From Diphasiastrum complanatum (lineage: Eukaryota > Streptophyta > Lycopodiopsida > Lycopodiales > Lycopodiaceae): a stretch of 64,000 nucleotides of DNA. The stretch spans positions 33,243,777 through 33,307,776 of the forward strand of contig CM055093.1 in the NCBI GenBank assembly GCA_029204225.1. The letters are read 5' to 3'. The notes under the pieces were generated by a model that was given only the letters and a program-made list of their open reading frames with translations, ran no database searches and had not been told where the DNA came from. Below, piece after piece: positions 35,312 through 45,788 of this stretch; the first letter of the stretch is position 1; every line of letters starts with the position of its first letter. The translations under genes were made by a program, and so were the position numbers.

Positions 35312-36106
35312 GAGGTACAAGAGGTAATCATAGATCATTTGTACAATCCAAATTAGCAAGTTTTTGGTGCAAAAAGCTAGTATTGGAGGGCCAACTAGAA
35401 ACTGAGTATAAGGGTGGAGATTTGAGGATCAAACCTAATCAAGGTCAAAATCTGTATTGTTCACATGTGTGGGCAGGTTTAAACCTCAAAATAATTTCCA
35501 TGTTTCATTAGATCCAAATAATTACATAGTGATTGACCTTGATGAGTTTTTTGGTGCCATTGATTGGATTTGACTTTGTGTCAACAAATCTAATTAATTA
35601 AGGCTAGATCAAGCTCTCTAAAAGTGCTTTACAGGTCTTGAAAAACCATCAAGAGGAAGGAGCAAGTTTTAAGCAATATCTTGTCCAAAAATTGACAAAA
35701 TTGATTTGATTTGATTGTTTTTTGTTGTACTTTTAGTTTCTTTATATGTTCTCTTATGGCGGTCTCCCATCTAATATAATTAGAATGATGCTAAATGCAT
35801 TGTGTAGGGTGAGTACGAGTAGGATCCACTCTATTCATGGTTTCTATTGTTTCTTTATGGGTTCTTCTATGGTGGTCTCCCAACTAGAAGAGAACTAAAA
35901 ATGGAGGAATGAATAAACTACACCAAGTTGGTCTCCCTACTAGTCTGATGCAAATGGACTAAACAATGGCTTGAAGCACCTACCAAATGAGGAAAGCTTA
36001 GTGGGGCTCAAGCACCTACCAAGTATTCTATCCACAGGTGGGAACACAAGTTGCATGCATAAAATATCACAAAGTGGCTTTATCATCACAATGCTTATAC
36101 AAGTGT
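35312..36106. other. Decayed element interior, unassigned
   Basis: Presumed internal region of the element whose primer site is at 35300. It contains the repeated phrase TGGTCTCCCA/TGGCGGTCTCCCATCT (about 35760 and 35870) and no protein domain. Confidence 0.35.
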
Positions 36107-36443
36107 TGTTGGAGGCCCAAATCCAATCCCATATATGGAAAGAGTTGTGGGCCTAAGCTTAAATATGTTTATGGGACTAATTCCAAACTTAAAGCTAATT
36201 AACTTGTGCACTTACACTAACTTAGAATTAAACCTAGCTTGAACTTGGGAATTAACTTAACTTAGGAATTAAATCTTAAACTTAGACTTTCTAAGTTGAA
36301 CCATTACAAATGATTGTTTGTACTAGTTAAACTTAAATAGTAAAAGGTTTAAGCATAAGGTTTTCCTAATATGAATTTACTTGTGGGCTTACAAAACACA
36401 TGCCACAATAAATTCCTATGTTGGGCTAACATAAGAGACAACA
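36107..36443 (-). mobile_element. LTR family B, 3' LTR position (minus-strand element)
   Basis: Read on the minus strand it runs TGTTGTCTC...GGCCTCCAACA, with matching TGTTG/CAACA ends, 337 bp. The same sequence recurs at 45286-45605 in the same orientation. On the minus strand the purine tract AATAAAGAGGGGG directly precedes it (36446-36460), so this is a 3' LTR with its body to the right. Confidence 0.8.
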
Positions 36444-36445
36444 TT

Positions 36446-36460
36446 AACCCCCTCTTTATT
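36446..36460 (-). other. Polypurine tract
   Basis: AATAAAGAGGGGG on the minus strand next to LTR B, three bases before its TGTTG start. Confidence 0.75.
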
Positions 36461-38060
36461 GGACTGGCGGTCCCACACCAATGGCAACTGCTCTTTGATG
36501 GGCTGTGTCGTCGTAGGTCTCCTTATTGAGAGTGAATCTGATGGCATGCAACTCTTTGCCAATGTGCTCTAACATTTGCCACTGTAGCTTGTTCAAAAAG
36601 GGCCACAGTCCATAATAGTGGAGCATGTTCTGGAGGAAGCCATGCATTTGCCAGATTTCCATCATGTCAACATGTAGGGCGCTTGTCATGGCCGCACGGT
36701 AATAAAGCTAGGCCACGTTGAGGTGATTTATCTCGGTGACCAAGGGCTTATTGATATCCACAATAGAATGGGAGGTAATGAATGATCCCAATTAGTTGCC
36801 AAGGGCACCAAGAAGGCGATAAGGCCACAATTGTCGGCGAAATAACGCACATCCCTGTTTGGACACCGATGGTACCTCTTGTAGAATTGACTACAATTGG
36901 AAATTAAATCTCGGGCTGGACCTTCTATTTGTACATACTTTGTCAGCATAGGCCAATAGATCCTATTGGTCGTGAACTTTGATGTGAAAGGTTCACGTCT
37001 TTTGAGAGGGCAGTAGTCTAGGTTGACTCGCAAATACGGTGGTGTGCTTAGGTAGCGTAAGAATGTCGGCTTATTTGCCAAAAACATTGTCCTTTGCCAA
37101 GTTGGCTATGGATCTAAGGCTTGCACCTTGGCTTTATGTGTGCGACACAGCTTGAGATTGGGCAAGGTAAACTCGCCGAGCTCTTCATCCTTAGGATATG
37201 TTGCCTTGAAATCTGTAGATTCTAGCATGTCCCGACTTGGATTTTGAATTGTCACTCGATGCCATTCAGGTGGTACCACTGCGAGTGGTGGAGGGTTTGA
37301 AGAGGAGAGTGGTTGGAAGAGTTTTGGAGGAAGGCGAGAAAATCAGGTTTGGAGATATGAATTTTGAGGGTTAGAGGAGGTTGAAATGGAAGAAGGTGAA
37401 GGGGGGGAAATTTTAAAATGTGGAGGAGATGAGGGGTTAGATTGTTGTGTTGTCCCTCCTTGATCGAGGTCTTGAGGCACTCCCCCTTCCCGATGCATTG
37501 GGCCCTTGTTGTTGGTCATGCATTTGACTATCCATGGTTGCGGCTGCAGAGCCATCAAAGTATTGTCCTGCTCCGTCGTCTCCCTGATCATCCCGTGGGT
37601 GTGGCCGGATATGAAATTGTTGGTGTTGGGCATGATCCGGAGGTGGTACTGCTTGAAATTGCTTGAGTTGTTCTTCTAGGCGCTGGATTTGATTGTTGAG
37701 GACAACCATTTGTGACGTGGATGTTATTGTAATTGTTGCGCCTCTGCCTGGACTGCTTTTAGCTTTTGCCCCAACTGTTGGTATGCTGAATATGGAATTA
37801 TCGTGCCCTCCGAGATAGGAAGTGGAGCAAATTGTTGAAAATAAAGCTTATTGATTTGTCCCATCATAAAAGCACGCAATTCTTGCTTGAAACTAATTTC
37901 GGCATCCAAGCGTTGCTGGAGCTGGCTTAACTGGGTGTTTTTATGGTTGACTTTTGCCTGAAGCTGATCCATATGCTCTTGTAGTTTGTCCATTTGGTCG
38001 AAAGTGAGTTCTTCATCTCGACGGCTGATCAATTCTGAACAAAAATTTGCAGGCATGTAC
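36461..38060 (-). pseudogene. Extra ORF region of unknown function in the gypsy element
   Basis: Minus-strand frames from about 38050 to 36461 form a broken protein. It starts with a coiled-coil-like stretch (QMDKLQEHMDQLQAKVNHKN, QLSQLQQRLDAEIS), then IIPYSAYQQLGQKLKAVQAE, a Gln/His/Asp-rich low-complexity segment, PTFLRYLSTPPYLRVNLDYC, FTTNRIYWPMLTKYVQIEG, RYFADNCGLIAFL and finally MLEHIGKELHAIRFTLNKET. It ends at the polypurine tract, so it occupies the place of the extra ORF found downstream of integrase in some Athila/Tat elements. No similarity to an envelope protein was recognised. It might instead belong to a separate nested element. Confidence 0.5.
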
Positions 38061-38079
38061 AGTACCTGTGAAAATAGGC

Positions 38080-38640
38080 TATAAAAATCTCGACGAAGGT
38101 TCTGGGGATCTGAACCTATCAGGCGAACGTTTTTCAGGGTTGGCGAAGGGTGAACCTTTGCCCAGGAGGATCCTTCGCCCAAGTACTGTCATATATGCAT
38201 TTTTCCAAGATCTGAGGCTATGGCCAACCTAATTTTGACATTTTAAGACCATCTAGCATGTCAGCGAAGGTTCATAATGAGGGTAAGGTGCTCGGCAAAG
38301 GTTCCCAAAATGGCATATTGATGATCATTCGCCTAGCTCAAAAAAGGGGTTTTTCTTGGCCAAGAACCTTCGCCCATCTTAGTATAGACATATTTGGAGC
38401 GAATGTACAGTCTGAGAGCTCAACGAAGGTTTTTGATACTATATAGGCCACATTTGACTGAAACAATGATTTTACAAGTTATTTTCCATCAAAAATATCG
38501 TCCTTCCTTTTGCCATATTGATGACTTTTTTTACTTTTGCTCATCAGTCTTTTTTCAATTTTTTTTTGTCTGTCTTTTCCAAAAAACTCAACAATTAAAT
38601 ATTGAAAACAAAAAATTGAAAAACAAGTAAATTAAAAAAA
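38080..38640. other. Non-coding spacer with repeated GGCGAAGGTT-like motif
   Basis: The motif, as GCGAAGGTT, GCAAAGGTT or its complement AACCTTCGCC, occurs at about 38088, 38143, 38170, 38263, 38295, 38367 and 38422. The same motif is repeated in the leader of the element (42820-43380), linking the two regions. Confidence 0.7.
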
Positions 38641-38694
38641 ACATTGAGATTAGGCTTGCTGATTTGGCGGAGCAGGCTGCCAAAACTTGCGTAA

Positions 38695-39710
38695 TCAGTT
38701 GTCATTCACCGAAGTATCAAATCGTTTTCCATCCAAGTGCTCAAGAATTATTGCGCCATAGTTTAGGATTTCCTTTACTTTATACGTGCCTTCACTGGTA
38801 AACTTCAATTTTCCCTTGATGAGCTTGGTTTTGTACATCAATGCAAGATCTCCTGCTTTCAGATCCTTTTTGTGCAATTGACAATCGTGCCATGCCTTTC
38901 GGTGGGATTTCTTTGTTGCTAACACATGAACTGCCATCAATCGTGTTTCACATAATTTGTGCAATGCTTCATGACGTAGTTGTAAAGACTTATCATCATT
39001 TAACCGTTATGTTGCCGCTATGCGTAAAGATGGGATTAAAAATTCAATCGACATGACAACATCTTGACCATAAACCAGTTGAAAGAGGGTCTGATTTGTA
39101 CTATTCTTGTAAGCGATTCTGAATGCCCATAATGCTGCTACATACAGTTTATGTTCCCAATCAGACCAACTCGCTTCAATTGTCTTTGTCATAATAGTGT
39201 AGAGAATCTTATTGGAAGATTCAGCTTGGCCATTCCCTATGGGATAGTAAGGAGGGTTAAATCTGTATATCACAAAAAAATCTTCCAGTAAATACTTTAT
39301 TGTTTGATTAACAAAGTGTGCACCCCGGTCACTGACAATCTCGATCGGACATCCAAATCTGATGATAATATTTTCATAGAGAAACTTGGCCGTAGATTTT
39401 GCATCAGCAACTTTGACAGCTTTGGCTTCAATCCACTTGGTCATATAAATAGTTGCTACGATAATGTATCGGGCCTGAGATCCTTGCGCACAACATAATC
39501 CAGTCCCCATTTTTTAAACGGTGCTTGCGATAAAACCGGATGCAAGGGTTCATAGTTCTGTCTGGTAAGTCGTCGTGCTCGTTGGCAAATATCACATGTC
39601 TGAATATAATTTTTTGTGTCCTTATGAAGCGTAGGCCACCAACAACCTGATTGCAAAAGTTTGTGAATAGTAATATCTATAGAGAAATGTCCTCCGCCCA
39701 TGCCATCATG
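38695..39710 (-). pseudogene. Gypsy integrase (HH-CC finger, core, C-terminal domain)
   Basis: Minus strand. HH-CC finger (39701-39490: GGGHFSIDITIHKLLQSGCW, then CDICQRARRLTRQNYEPLHP); core (39510-39007: ATIYMTKWIEAKAVKVADAK, FGCPIEIVSDRGAHFVNQTI and NPPYYPIGNGQAESSNKILY, giving the D...D...E catalytic residues); C-terminal part (38964-38695: RKAWHDCQLHKKDLKAGDLA, KLKFTSEGTYKVKEIL). The style of the core (Y.TKW.EA..V..A....KFLYENI..RFG.P.EIVSDRG.HF) fits Athila/Tat integrases. Frames shift between parts, and no single ORF covers it. Confidence 0.9.
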
Positions 39711-40640
39711 TGAAACATAATTAAATCTGGGATTTCATGCGGTAAAACACATCTACATAGAATATTGTCTGATCCACGACGATGCAATTGTCCTACAATC
39801 AATTGATAATGTTGAGCCTTATGAATCAATTGCCTCTTTTGTACTTTTGTCAAAGACTCATTCGATTGTCCTAGCATCAAGTACTCAACAATATCCGCTG
39901 CCCACTCAGGTACTGCTTCTTGGTTCATCATGAACATTACGCACTCCAAATCTGGTCGGATCCATATGATTTAGAATCTGCTCATCCGTAAGTTTGGCAT
40001 TGTCATCATAAGTCAAGGCATGAATCACAGGTATGAGGTCATCCTCAATAGGATCTGGTATAGGCTCCGTTGATATCCAAGCTACATTCAACACATTCAA
40101 TGGAAAAGAAATTGTTGTATCCAAGGTTTGATCTAATAATGAAATCTCGCTCAAATATTACTGATTATCTTGTTGACACATATCCCGTTGTACAATCAAT
40201 TGTTGCAAGAGCTTCATTCCAGCTAACAGCATCCGTTTGAGAATCGTAATGAACTCCCAAATTTTTCTTTGGTCGGTCACAAGTATGATCCATTGTTGAT
40301 GAATCATCATCCTCTTTTTGGACCACTGGTTTGATAGTCCAAGTTGTAGGATCAACTTTGACTGCACGTTCACGATTTTCAAAAGTGATTTTCCCGGTAC
40401 CCTAGTTATGAATTACTTGTGCAACTCGTAACCATGGACGTCCCAATAGGACTCAGTAGACAATTGGTAATTCTGGTAAGTCCATTACTATGAAAGTAAT
40501 GACGAACTATACTCCCGCAATTCTTACAGGTATATCTTCAACCATTCCTCATGGACAAACTGTCATTTGATCAGCTAGCTTAATAGCAAAAGTCGCAGGC
40601 TTGAACTTTGTAAGGCCCCATTTTGCACATAGCTTTGTAG
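39711..40640 (-). pseudogene. Gypsy protease-to-integrase linker, reverse transcriptase missing
   Basis: Reading leftwards from 40640 on the minus strand: protease-like segment (KPATFAIKLADQMTVCP, PELPIVY, VLLGRPWLRVAQVIHN), a linker (KVDPTTWTIKPVVQKEDDDS), then ISFPLNVLNVAWISTEPIPD and WAADIVEYLMLG...QKRQLIHKAQHYQLIVGQLH, the segment normally just before the integrase finger. RT and the RNase H domains, which should lie in between and need over 1.5 kb, are absent: only about 300 bp separates protease and pre-integrase sequence. The element is therefore internally deleted. Confidence 0.8.
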
Positions 40641-41118
40641 AAATCCGGTGCTCCAACATGGAGTACTTCATTAGATTTTTCAAATCTAGCACAAAAAAGT
40701 GGCTCTTGATGGACTTCTGGTTTTGCTTAAGCTAACTTTTGCGTTGAGACTTCTTTTGCTTTTGGCACCAACTTTAGGAACTCTCCCAATGAAATATTGA
40801 TCTTACTAGATAAAATATTCATGAGCAGTTCTGTTTGTGGTGCTTCTGGTTCAGTCATCTTGAAGGGTTATTCATGATGATGCAACTGATCATTCATATC
40901 TGTACCTGAATTTCTTGGTGGCTGCAATGGTGAAGAACGAACTTCGATTGTTGCTTTAGCAGTTTCAAGCTCCTCTTTTTCTTGTAGACGTTTAATCCAC
41001 TGCCTCATATCTTGATATATTCGTCTTTCTGCATAAGATTTGGATAGACTCCAAATGTTGTTGGTATATTGGTTAATGGTATAGAATCAACAAGTACTGG
41101 ACTCGCTACTGGTTCTTT
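40641..41118 (-). pseudogene. Degenerate gag-protease junction of the gypsy element
   Basis: No clean frame. Minus-strand scraps around 41040-40900 are consistent with the variable region after gag (proline- and lysine-rich). Assigned by position. Confidence 0.4.
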
Positions 41119-42570
41119 CTACTTTTGTGCTCTAGTGACCACCATCAAGGATACACTTGATTTATTTTGAGGTACTGGTCTTTGCTTGATTAATATCAAA
41201 TTCACGAGTGCTGTAGCTGGTGGTGGCTTTGGTCTTGTTGGACAGTCTTTATAACAATGCCCATAACCACAGTCACGACAGAATGGTACAAATTTTTCTT
41301 TATTTGGACATTTTGCAACTCTGTGACTTTCTCCACATGCAAAGCATCCAAGCGGTGCTCTGGTCCAATTTTGAGATGCTTGTTGTTTCGTGGCAGCATA
41401 AATAGCATACTGTTCTGAAGATCCACCTTCTTGATCATTACCATAGTTCCATTTCTCAGCACTTTTGTACGGTTCTGGTTCCATGAAATTGGCAGGAGGA
41501 GCCGGGTGCTTTGGTGGGGTAGGTAAGGCTAAACGTTCCGGGTATCCAAGAGCAGATTGTTGAGGTCTAGCTGCTGGATTTCCTCCATACTGTGGTTCTC
41601 GATATCCCATTTGGACATACCGTTGCTGAATTATCCGAGGATTGAAGTTGCAAAAAGCAGTCTCATGATTAGGCGAATTACACAAATGGCATACACTGAT
41701 TTCCATTTGTTTTTTCAATTGAGGACACTCATTCATTGTGTGATTTCCTATACAAGTAGAATACCAGACATTTTCCCTAGTGGGAAAAGTCTTCGCAAAC
41801 TTCTCAAGTTTCTTGTTCGCTTGTCCGTGGAAACCTTCCAATGCTTTGATCTTCTCATCAAATTGCGACTGCAACTTTTCCATCTGTTTCTACTGGTTCT
41901 TCTTGAGTTTCTCGAACTTGTTGAGCATAATTTTTGCAGTAGCATTGACATTTGTGGATGCAATGGTGGTGGATGTTGTAGTAGTCTGCCCTGTTGTATA
42001 AGGCAACATACTGACATTCGGCTCATCATTTGAATCTTCATCCTCCTCCCTTGCATCGTTCATAGCATTCTGCAACATTGCGTACTCATTATGGTGTTTC
42101 AGCTCACGTCTGATCCGTTTAGGTAGACCTGACAAAAACCACATAATCATGGCATTATCGTTAATCAACTCACGTTCAAACTTAGATCTAAGGCGTTTCA
42201 CCCTTTCAATGTAACCTCGAACCATTTCTAGCTTTCCCATTTTAGTTTTACTTAAAAGTAGAAAAGGGTCTTCCATAAACTTTTGCGGTTTGAACCGTCA
42301 AATAAGGGCTCTTTTAACAACCTCCCAATCTATACGCTCAATTTCATCTTTATTATAGTACCAATCTTATGTTGCGCCTGTTAAGGCCATAGGAAAAGGC
42401 TTAAGTTTGTCTTGACGAAAAATTTTGCCATAGACTTTACAGGATTTACCATAGATATGAAGAAATCTAACTGGATCTGTTAATCCATTGTATTTGGGTA
42501 GATCCAAATGGGGTGCTCTTCTAACAATGATTGGATTGACTTCTTAAGGAGCAGCTCCAGGGGCAACCAT
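41119..42570 (-). pseudogene. Gypsy gag with zinc knuckles
   Basis: The start ATG is at 42570 on the minus strand (MVAPGAAP, stop, EVNPIIVRRAPHLDLPKYNG, LTDPVRFLHIYG). The retrotransposon gag core is at 42276-41890 (KFERELINDNAMIMWFLSGL, PKRIRRELKHHNEYAMLQNA). The C-terminal part, 41883-41119, has a good CX2CX4HX4C knuckle (CHLCNSPNHETAFC) and variant knuckles with three residues before His (CFACGESHRVAKC, CRDCGYGHCYKDC). At least three in-frame stops lie in the first 300 bp and another near 41887. Gag is packaged as virus-like particle protein in such elements. Confidence 0.9.
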
Positions 42571-43684
42571 TTTTACAAATGCAAATCAAGCAGACAATGA
42601 GATTGGATCTAGATTTTTTAATCAAAACTATCTCAGATCAGATCCGCTAGATCTATTCTACTTTCAAAAATCTGATTCTATATTGTGGGAAGATTTCGAA
42701 ATTCAATCAATCAATTCTTCTCAAAAAATGAAAAATTTATCAGAATCCAAATCAGAATGTATCAGATTTGACCCAAATTCTGACAGAGAGTTTGGAAAAT
42801 CAAAACCTAAAAATAGTACTGGCGAAGGTTCCCTAGGCGAAGATTGGCTTAACGATCGTTTAGCAATGCTATTTTGAAAAAAAATAATCCTGATCAACTT
42901 TTCTGTCAATTTCTAGGGAAATAACCCTCGTCAAACTCTCAGATGCAAAATCTGACACAGATCAAACTAGGATAAACCTGGCGAAGGTTTTTGAAACAAG
43001 AAAATACAGTTTCTGTAATTTGACGGGGTAAAAAATCAAGATTTTCTATGATCTAGACAAGAAAAATCTTCACCGAGCTCAAAAATAGTATTTTTTTTAT
43101 AGATAGGATGTTTTGAAAACTCAGCAAAGGTTTTGGCAAAGGATCAAGAGTAATACTAGTACTTTTGCAAAAAAGTGACATTTTTGGCAAAAATATGGCA
43201 ATATGACAATTGATCTTCTGAAAACCCTTCTATTTTTGGTATTATTCTTCGCCAACCTAGCAGTAGATAGATTTGAATCACACCTTTTTCTGTGTTTTTT
43301 GACGATTTTTTTGATGTTTCTGGAAATCTGCTGGGAATTCTGTGATCAAAACTGAAGGTGTTTGCAACTCGGCGAAGGTTTTCCAGAAAGAGGACAAAAA
43401 GTTATCAGCTCTGATGACGGCTTTTGACTCGTTTTGATCAAAATCTGGTAGATTTGATCGATTTTTATTGTTTTTTATCCAAATGGATTTTAAGATTGGT
43501 GATCTGAATAGCTTTCCCTGTTCTTGAATCAAATTAGATTTCAAAAAAGAAAATCCACTCAAATCAAGCAAAATCACTCCCAAACTAATCCTAAATGTAG
43601 ATCTAACACTATTCATGCAAGAACAAGATGTCTAATGCAAGCTAACCATCCAACAAATATGCTGCAAATTGAAAAATTGGCATA
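42571..43684 (-). other. Untranslated leader of the gypsy element with GGCGAAGGTT motif repeats
   Basis: Lies between the primer site and gag. Copies of the motif, exact or one-off, occur at about 42822, 42835, 42971, 43122, 43250 (complement) and 43371. No coding capacity. Confidence 0.7.
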
Positions 43685-43704
43685 GCTCCCTGGCAACGCT
43701 GCCA
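43685..43704 (-). other. Primer-binding site, Athila/Tat type
   Basis: On the minus strand, TGGCAGCGTTGCCAGGGAGC resembles TGGCGCCGTTGCCGGGGA, the Asp-tRNA-type primer site of Athila/Tat elements. It fixes the 5' end of the element that runs left. Confidence 0.75.
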
Positions 43705-43705
43705 A

Positions 43706-44300
<595 letters not shown>

Positions 44301-44329
44301 TCCATTTCTGCCTCCCTAATTATTCAAAC

Positions 44330-44657
44330 TTAAAAATGAGCATGTGCATTAGCTCTGCTGCTTCCCTTGGGGATGCACTTGATAGTGTATCCATCGTGGA
44401 TAAAAAGTGTGGTAGAGCCATCTTCGACGAGGAGGCACCGCAGGTAGGTGTGATCATATGATGTGCCCTTCCCATGAATGGTCTCGCCTGCATTAGGGAA
44501 GCCAAGCGCCTGGATCACTGAAATATCTAGTGGAATGATATGTTTGTGCTAGCCAGATGGAATGCGGAACGACTCATTATCAACATCAAAGGTGGAGTAG
44601 GCCACTCGTATGAGGCATTCCCATTGTTGTCCAATACATGCCGGAAGATGTACTTTA
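44330..44657 (-). pseudogene. Unrecognised coding remnant, distal part
   Basis: Minus strand: LKYIFRHVLDNNGNASYEWP in one frame. After a shift, STFDVDNESFRIPSG, stop, and VIQALGFPNAGETIHGKGTS, DHTYLRCLLVEDGSTTLFIH, DGYTIKCIPKGSS. The composition looks like a real protein. It continues, across the TRIM insertion, the frame of 45022-45285 (...SRDFLAKLK). Its family is not recognised; given the neighbours it is probably part of a retroelement or a captured gene fragment. Confidence 0.45.
44653..44657. repeat. Target-site duplication, left copy (CTTTA) of TRIM-A
   Basis: Identical to 45022-45026. Confidence 0.9.
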
Positions 44658-45021
44658 TCTTAGAAAGTGTCAAGGCTATAGCACTTGCACAACACTCCAA
44701 GAACACAAATGGACAGGTAGCTCAGTGGTAGAAGACCCTATCGGAATGGGGGAGGTCCTAGGTTCAATCCCCCAACCACACATACCAAGTGTAAAAACTT
44801 TCCACATGGTATCAGAGCTATGGTTGTAGGTGTGGTCTTGGCGGGCGGTAGCTAAAAAGGGCTATGCCTTGAGGGGGAGTGTTAGAAAGGATGTAGCCCT
44901 TGCACAACACTCCAAGAACATAAATGGATAGGTAGCTCAGTGGTAGAGCACCATATCGGAATGGGGGAGGTCCTAGGTTCAATCCCCCGACCACACACAC
45001 CAAGTGTTAAAACTGTTCACA
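44658..45021 (+). mobile_element. TRIM-A: complete miniature LTR element with tRNA-like terminal repeats
   Basis: LTR1 44658-44806, internal 44807-44879 (73 bp), LTR2 44880-45021. LTR2 runs TGTTAGAAAGG...CTGTTCACA. LTR1 starts TCTTAGAAAG and carries a 7-nt insertion after it. A perfect primer site TGGTATCAGAGC follows LTR1, and GAGGGGGAG precedes LTR2. A 5-bp duplication CTTTA flanks the whole. No coding capacity, so it is a TRIM (terminal-repeat retrotransposon in miniature), mobilised by an autonomous element's proteins. In each LTR lies a tRNA-like cassette with A box TAGCTCAGTGG (44718-44728; 44933-44943) and B box GGTTCAATCCC (44761-44771; 44976-44986). Confidence 0.92.
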
Positions 45022-45026
45022 CTTTA
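45022..45026. repeat. Target-site duplication, right copy (CTTTA) of TRIM-A
   Basis: Identical to 44653-44657. Confidence 0.9.
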
Positions 45027-45285
45027 GCTTGGCCAAAAAATCTCTACTGGATTCGGATTTTGCCACCAAATCTGGAATAGTGACTAGGTGGATTTCGGTT
45101 GTAAACCCGCGTAGCTTAGGAGGTCGCTTAAAATGGATTTTGGCTGCCAACCTGACATGCCATTGTGTGACGTGGCAATCAAAGCGACTGCAAGTATGGG
45201 CTTGTGCAAACACACTGGAGAGAGAGAGCAGATGGTAAGTGCAAACTGAAATTCTAATTGAAAATGTTTTGGAAAATTTTGGCAT
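45022..45285 (-). pseudogene. Unrecognised coding remnant, proximal part
   Basis: Minus-strand open frame reading HVTQWHVRLAAKIHFKRPPK, LRGFTTEIHLVTIPDLVAKS and ESSRDFLAKLK, continued at 44657 after removal of TRIM-A and one target copy. It begins inside LTR B to its right, so its natural start is lost. No known domain recognised. Confidence 0.45.
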
Positions 45286-45605
45286 TATTGGGGGCCCAGA
45301 TCCACTCCCATATATGGAAAGAGTGGTGGGCCTAAGCTTAAACGTACTTATGGGACTAAGTCCAAACTTAAAGCTAATTAATGTGTGCACTTACACTAAC
45401 TTAGAATTAAACTTAACTTGAACTTAGGAATTAAATATTAAACTTAGACTTTCTAAGTTGAACCATTACAAATGATTGTTTGTAATAGTTAAACTTAAAT
45501 AGTAAAAGGTCTAAGCAGAAGGTTTTCCTAATCTGAATCTACTTGTGGGCTTACAGAACACATGCCACAATAAATTTCTATGTTGGGCTAACATAAGGGA
45601 CAACA
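45286..45605 (-). mobile_element. LTR family B, second copy
   Basis: Nearly the same sequence as 36107-36443 in the same orientation (CATATATGGAAAGAGTGGTG, AATGATTGTTTGTAATAGTT, CACATGCCACAATAAATTTC). No primer site, polypurine tract or target duplication was seen next to it, so it cannot be assigned as the 5' LTR of the element to its left. It may be a solo or truncated LTR. Confidence 0.75.
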
Positions 45606-45788
45606 TTCTTGGTTAGAATCTCATCCTATCTTCATTTCATCTTTGTGGGAGTGTTAGAACCGTGGCTAAAAGTCCATTGTGAGGGCTACTAGCCAAATCT
45701 GAGACAATCAAGAGAAGAGAGACCTTTGTGTGTTTCTAGGTCAAAATCAAATTTTTTTGAGAATTTGTTTCTAGAATTCATTGGAAAG

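Noticed and set aside
44710-44785. Functional tRNA gene
   Set aside because: The A and B boxes are tRNA-like, but the acceptor and anticodon stems do not pair properly and the sequence is part of a terminal repeat present twice. The same holds for the other three cassettes.
45007-45390. A single 127-codon gene on the minus strand
   Set aside because: Its first third lies within LTR B; only the part left of 45286 looks like coding remnant, listed as such.
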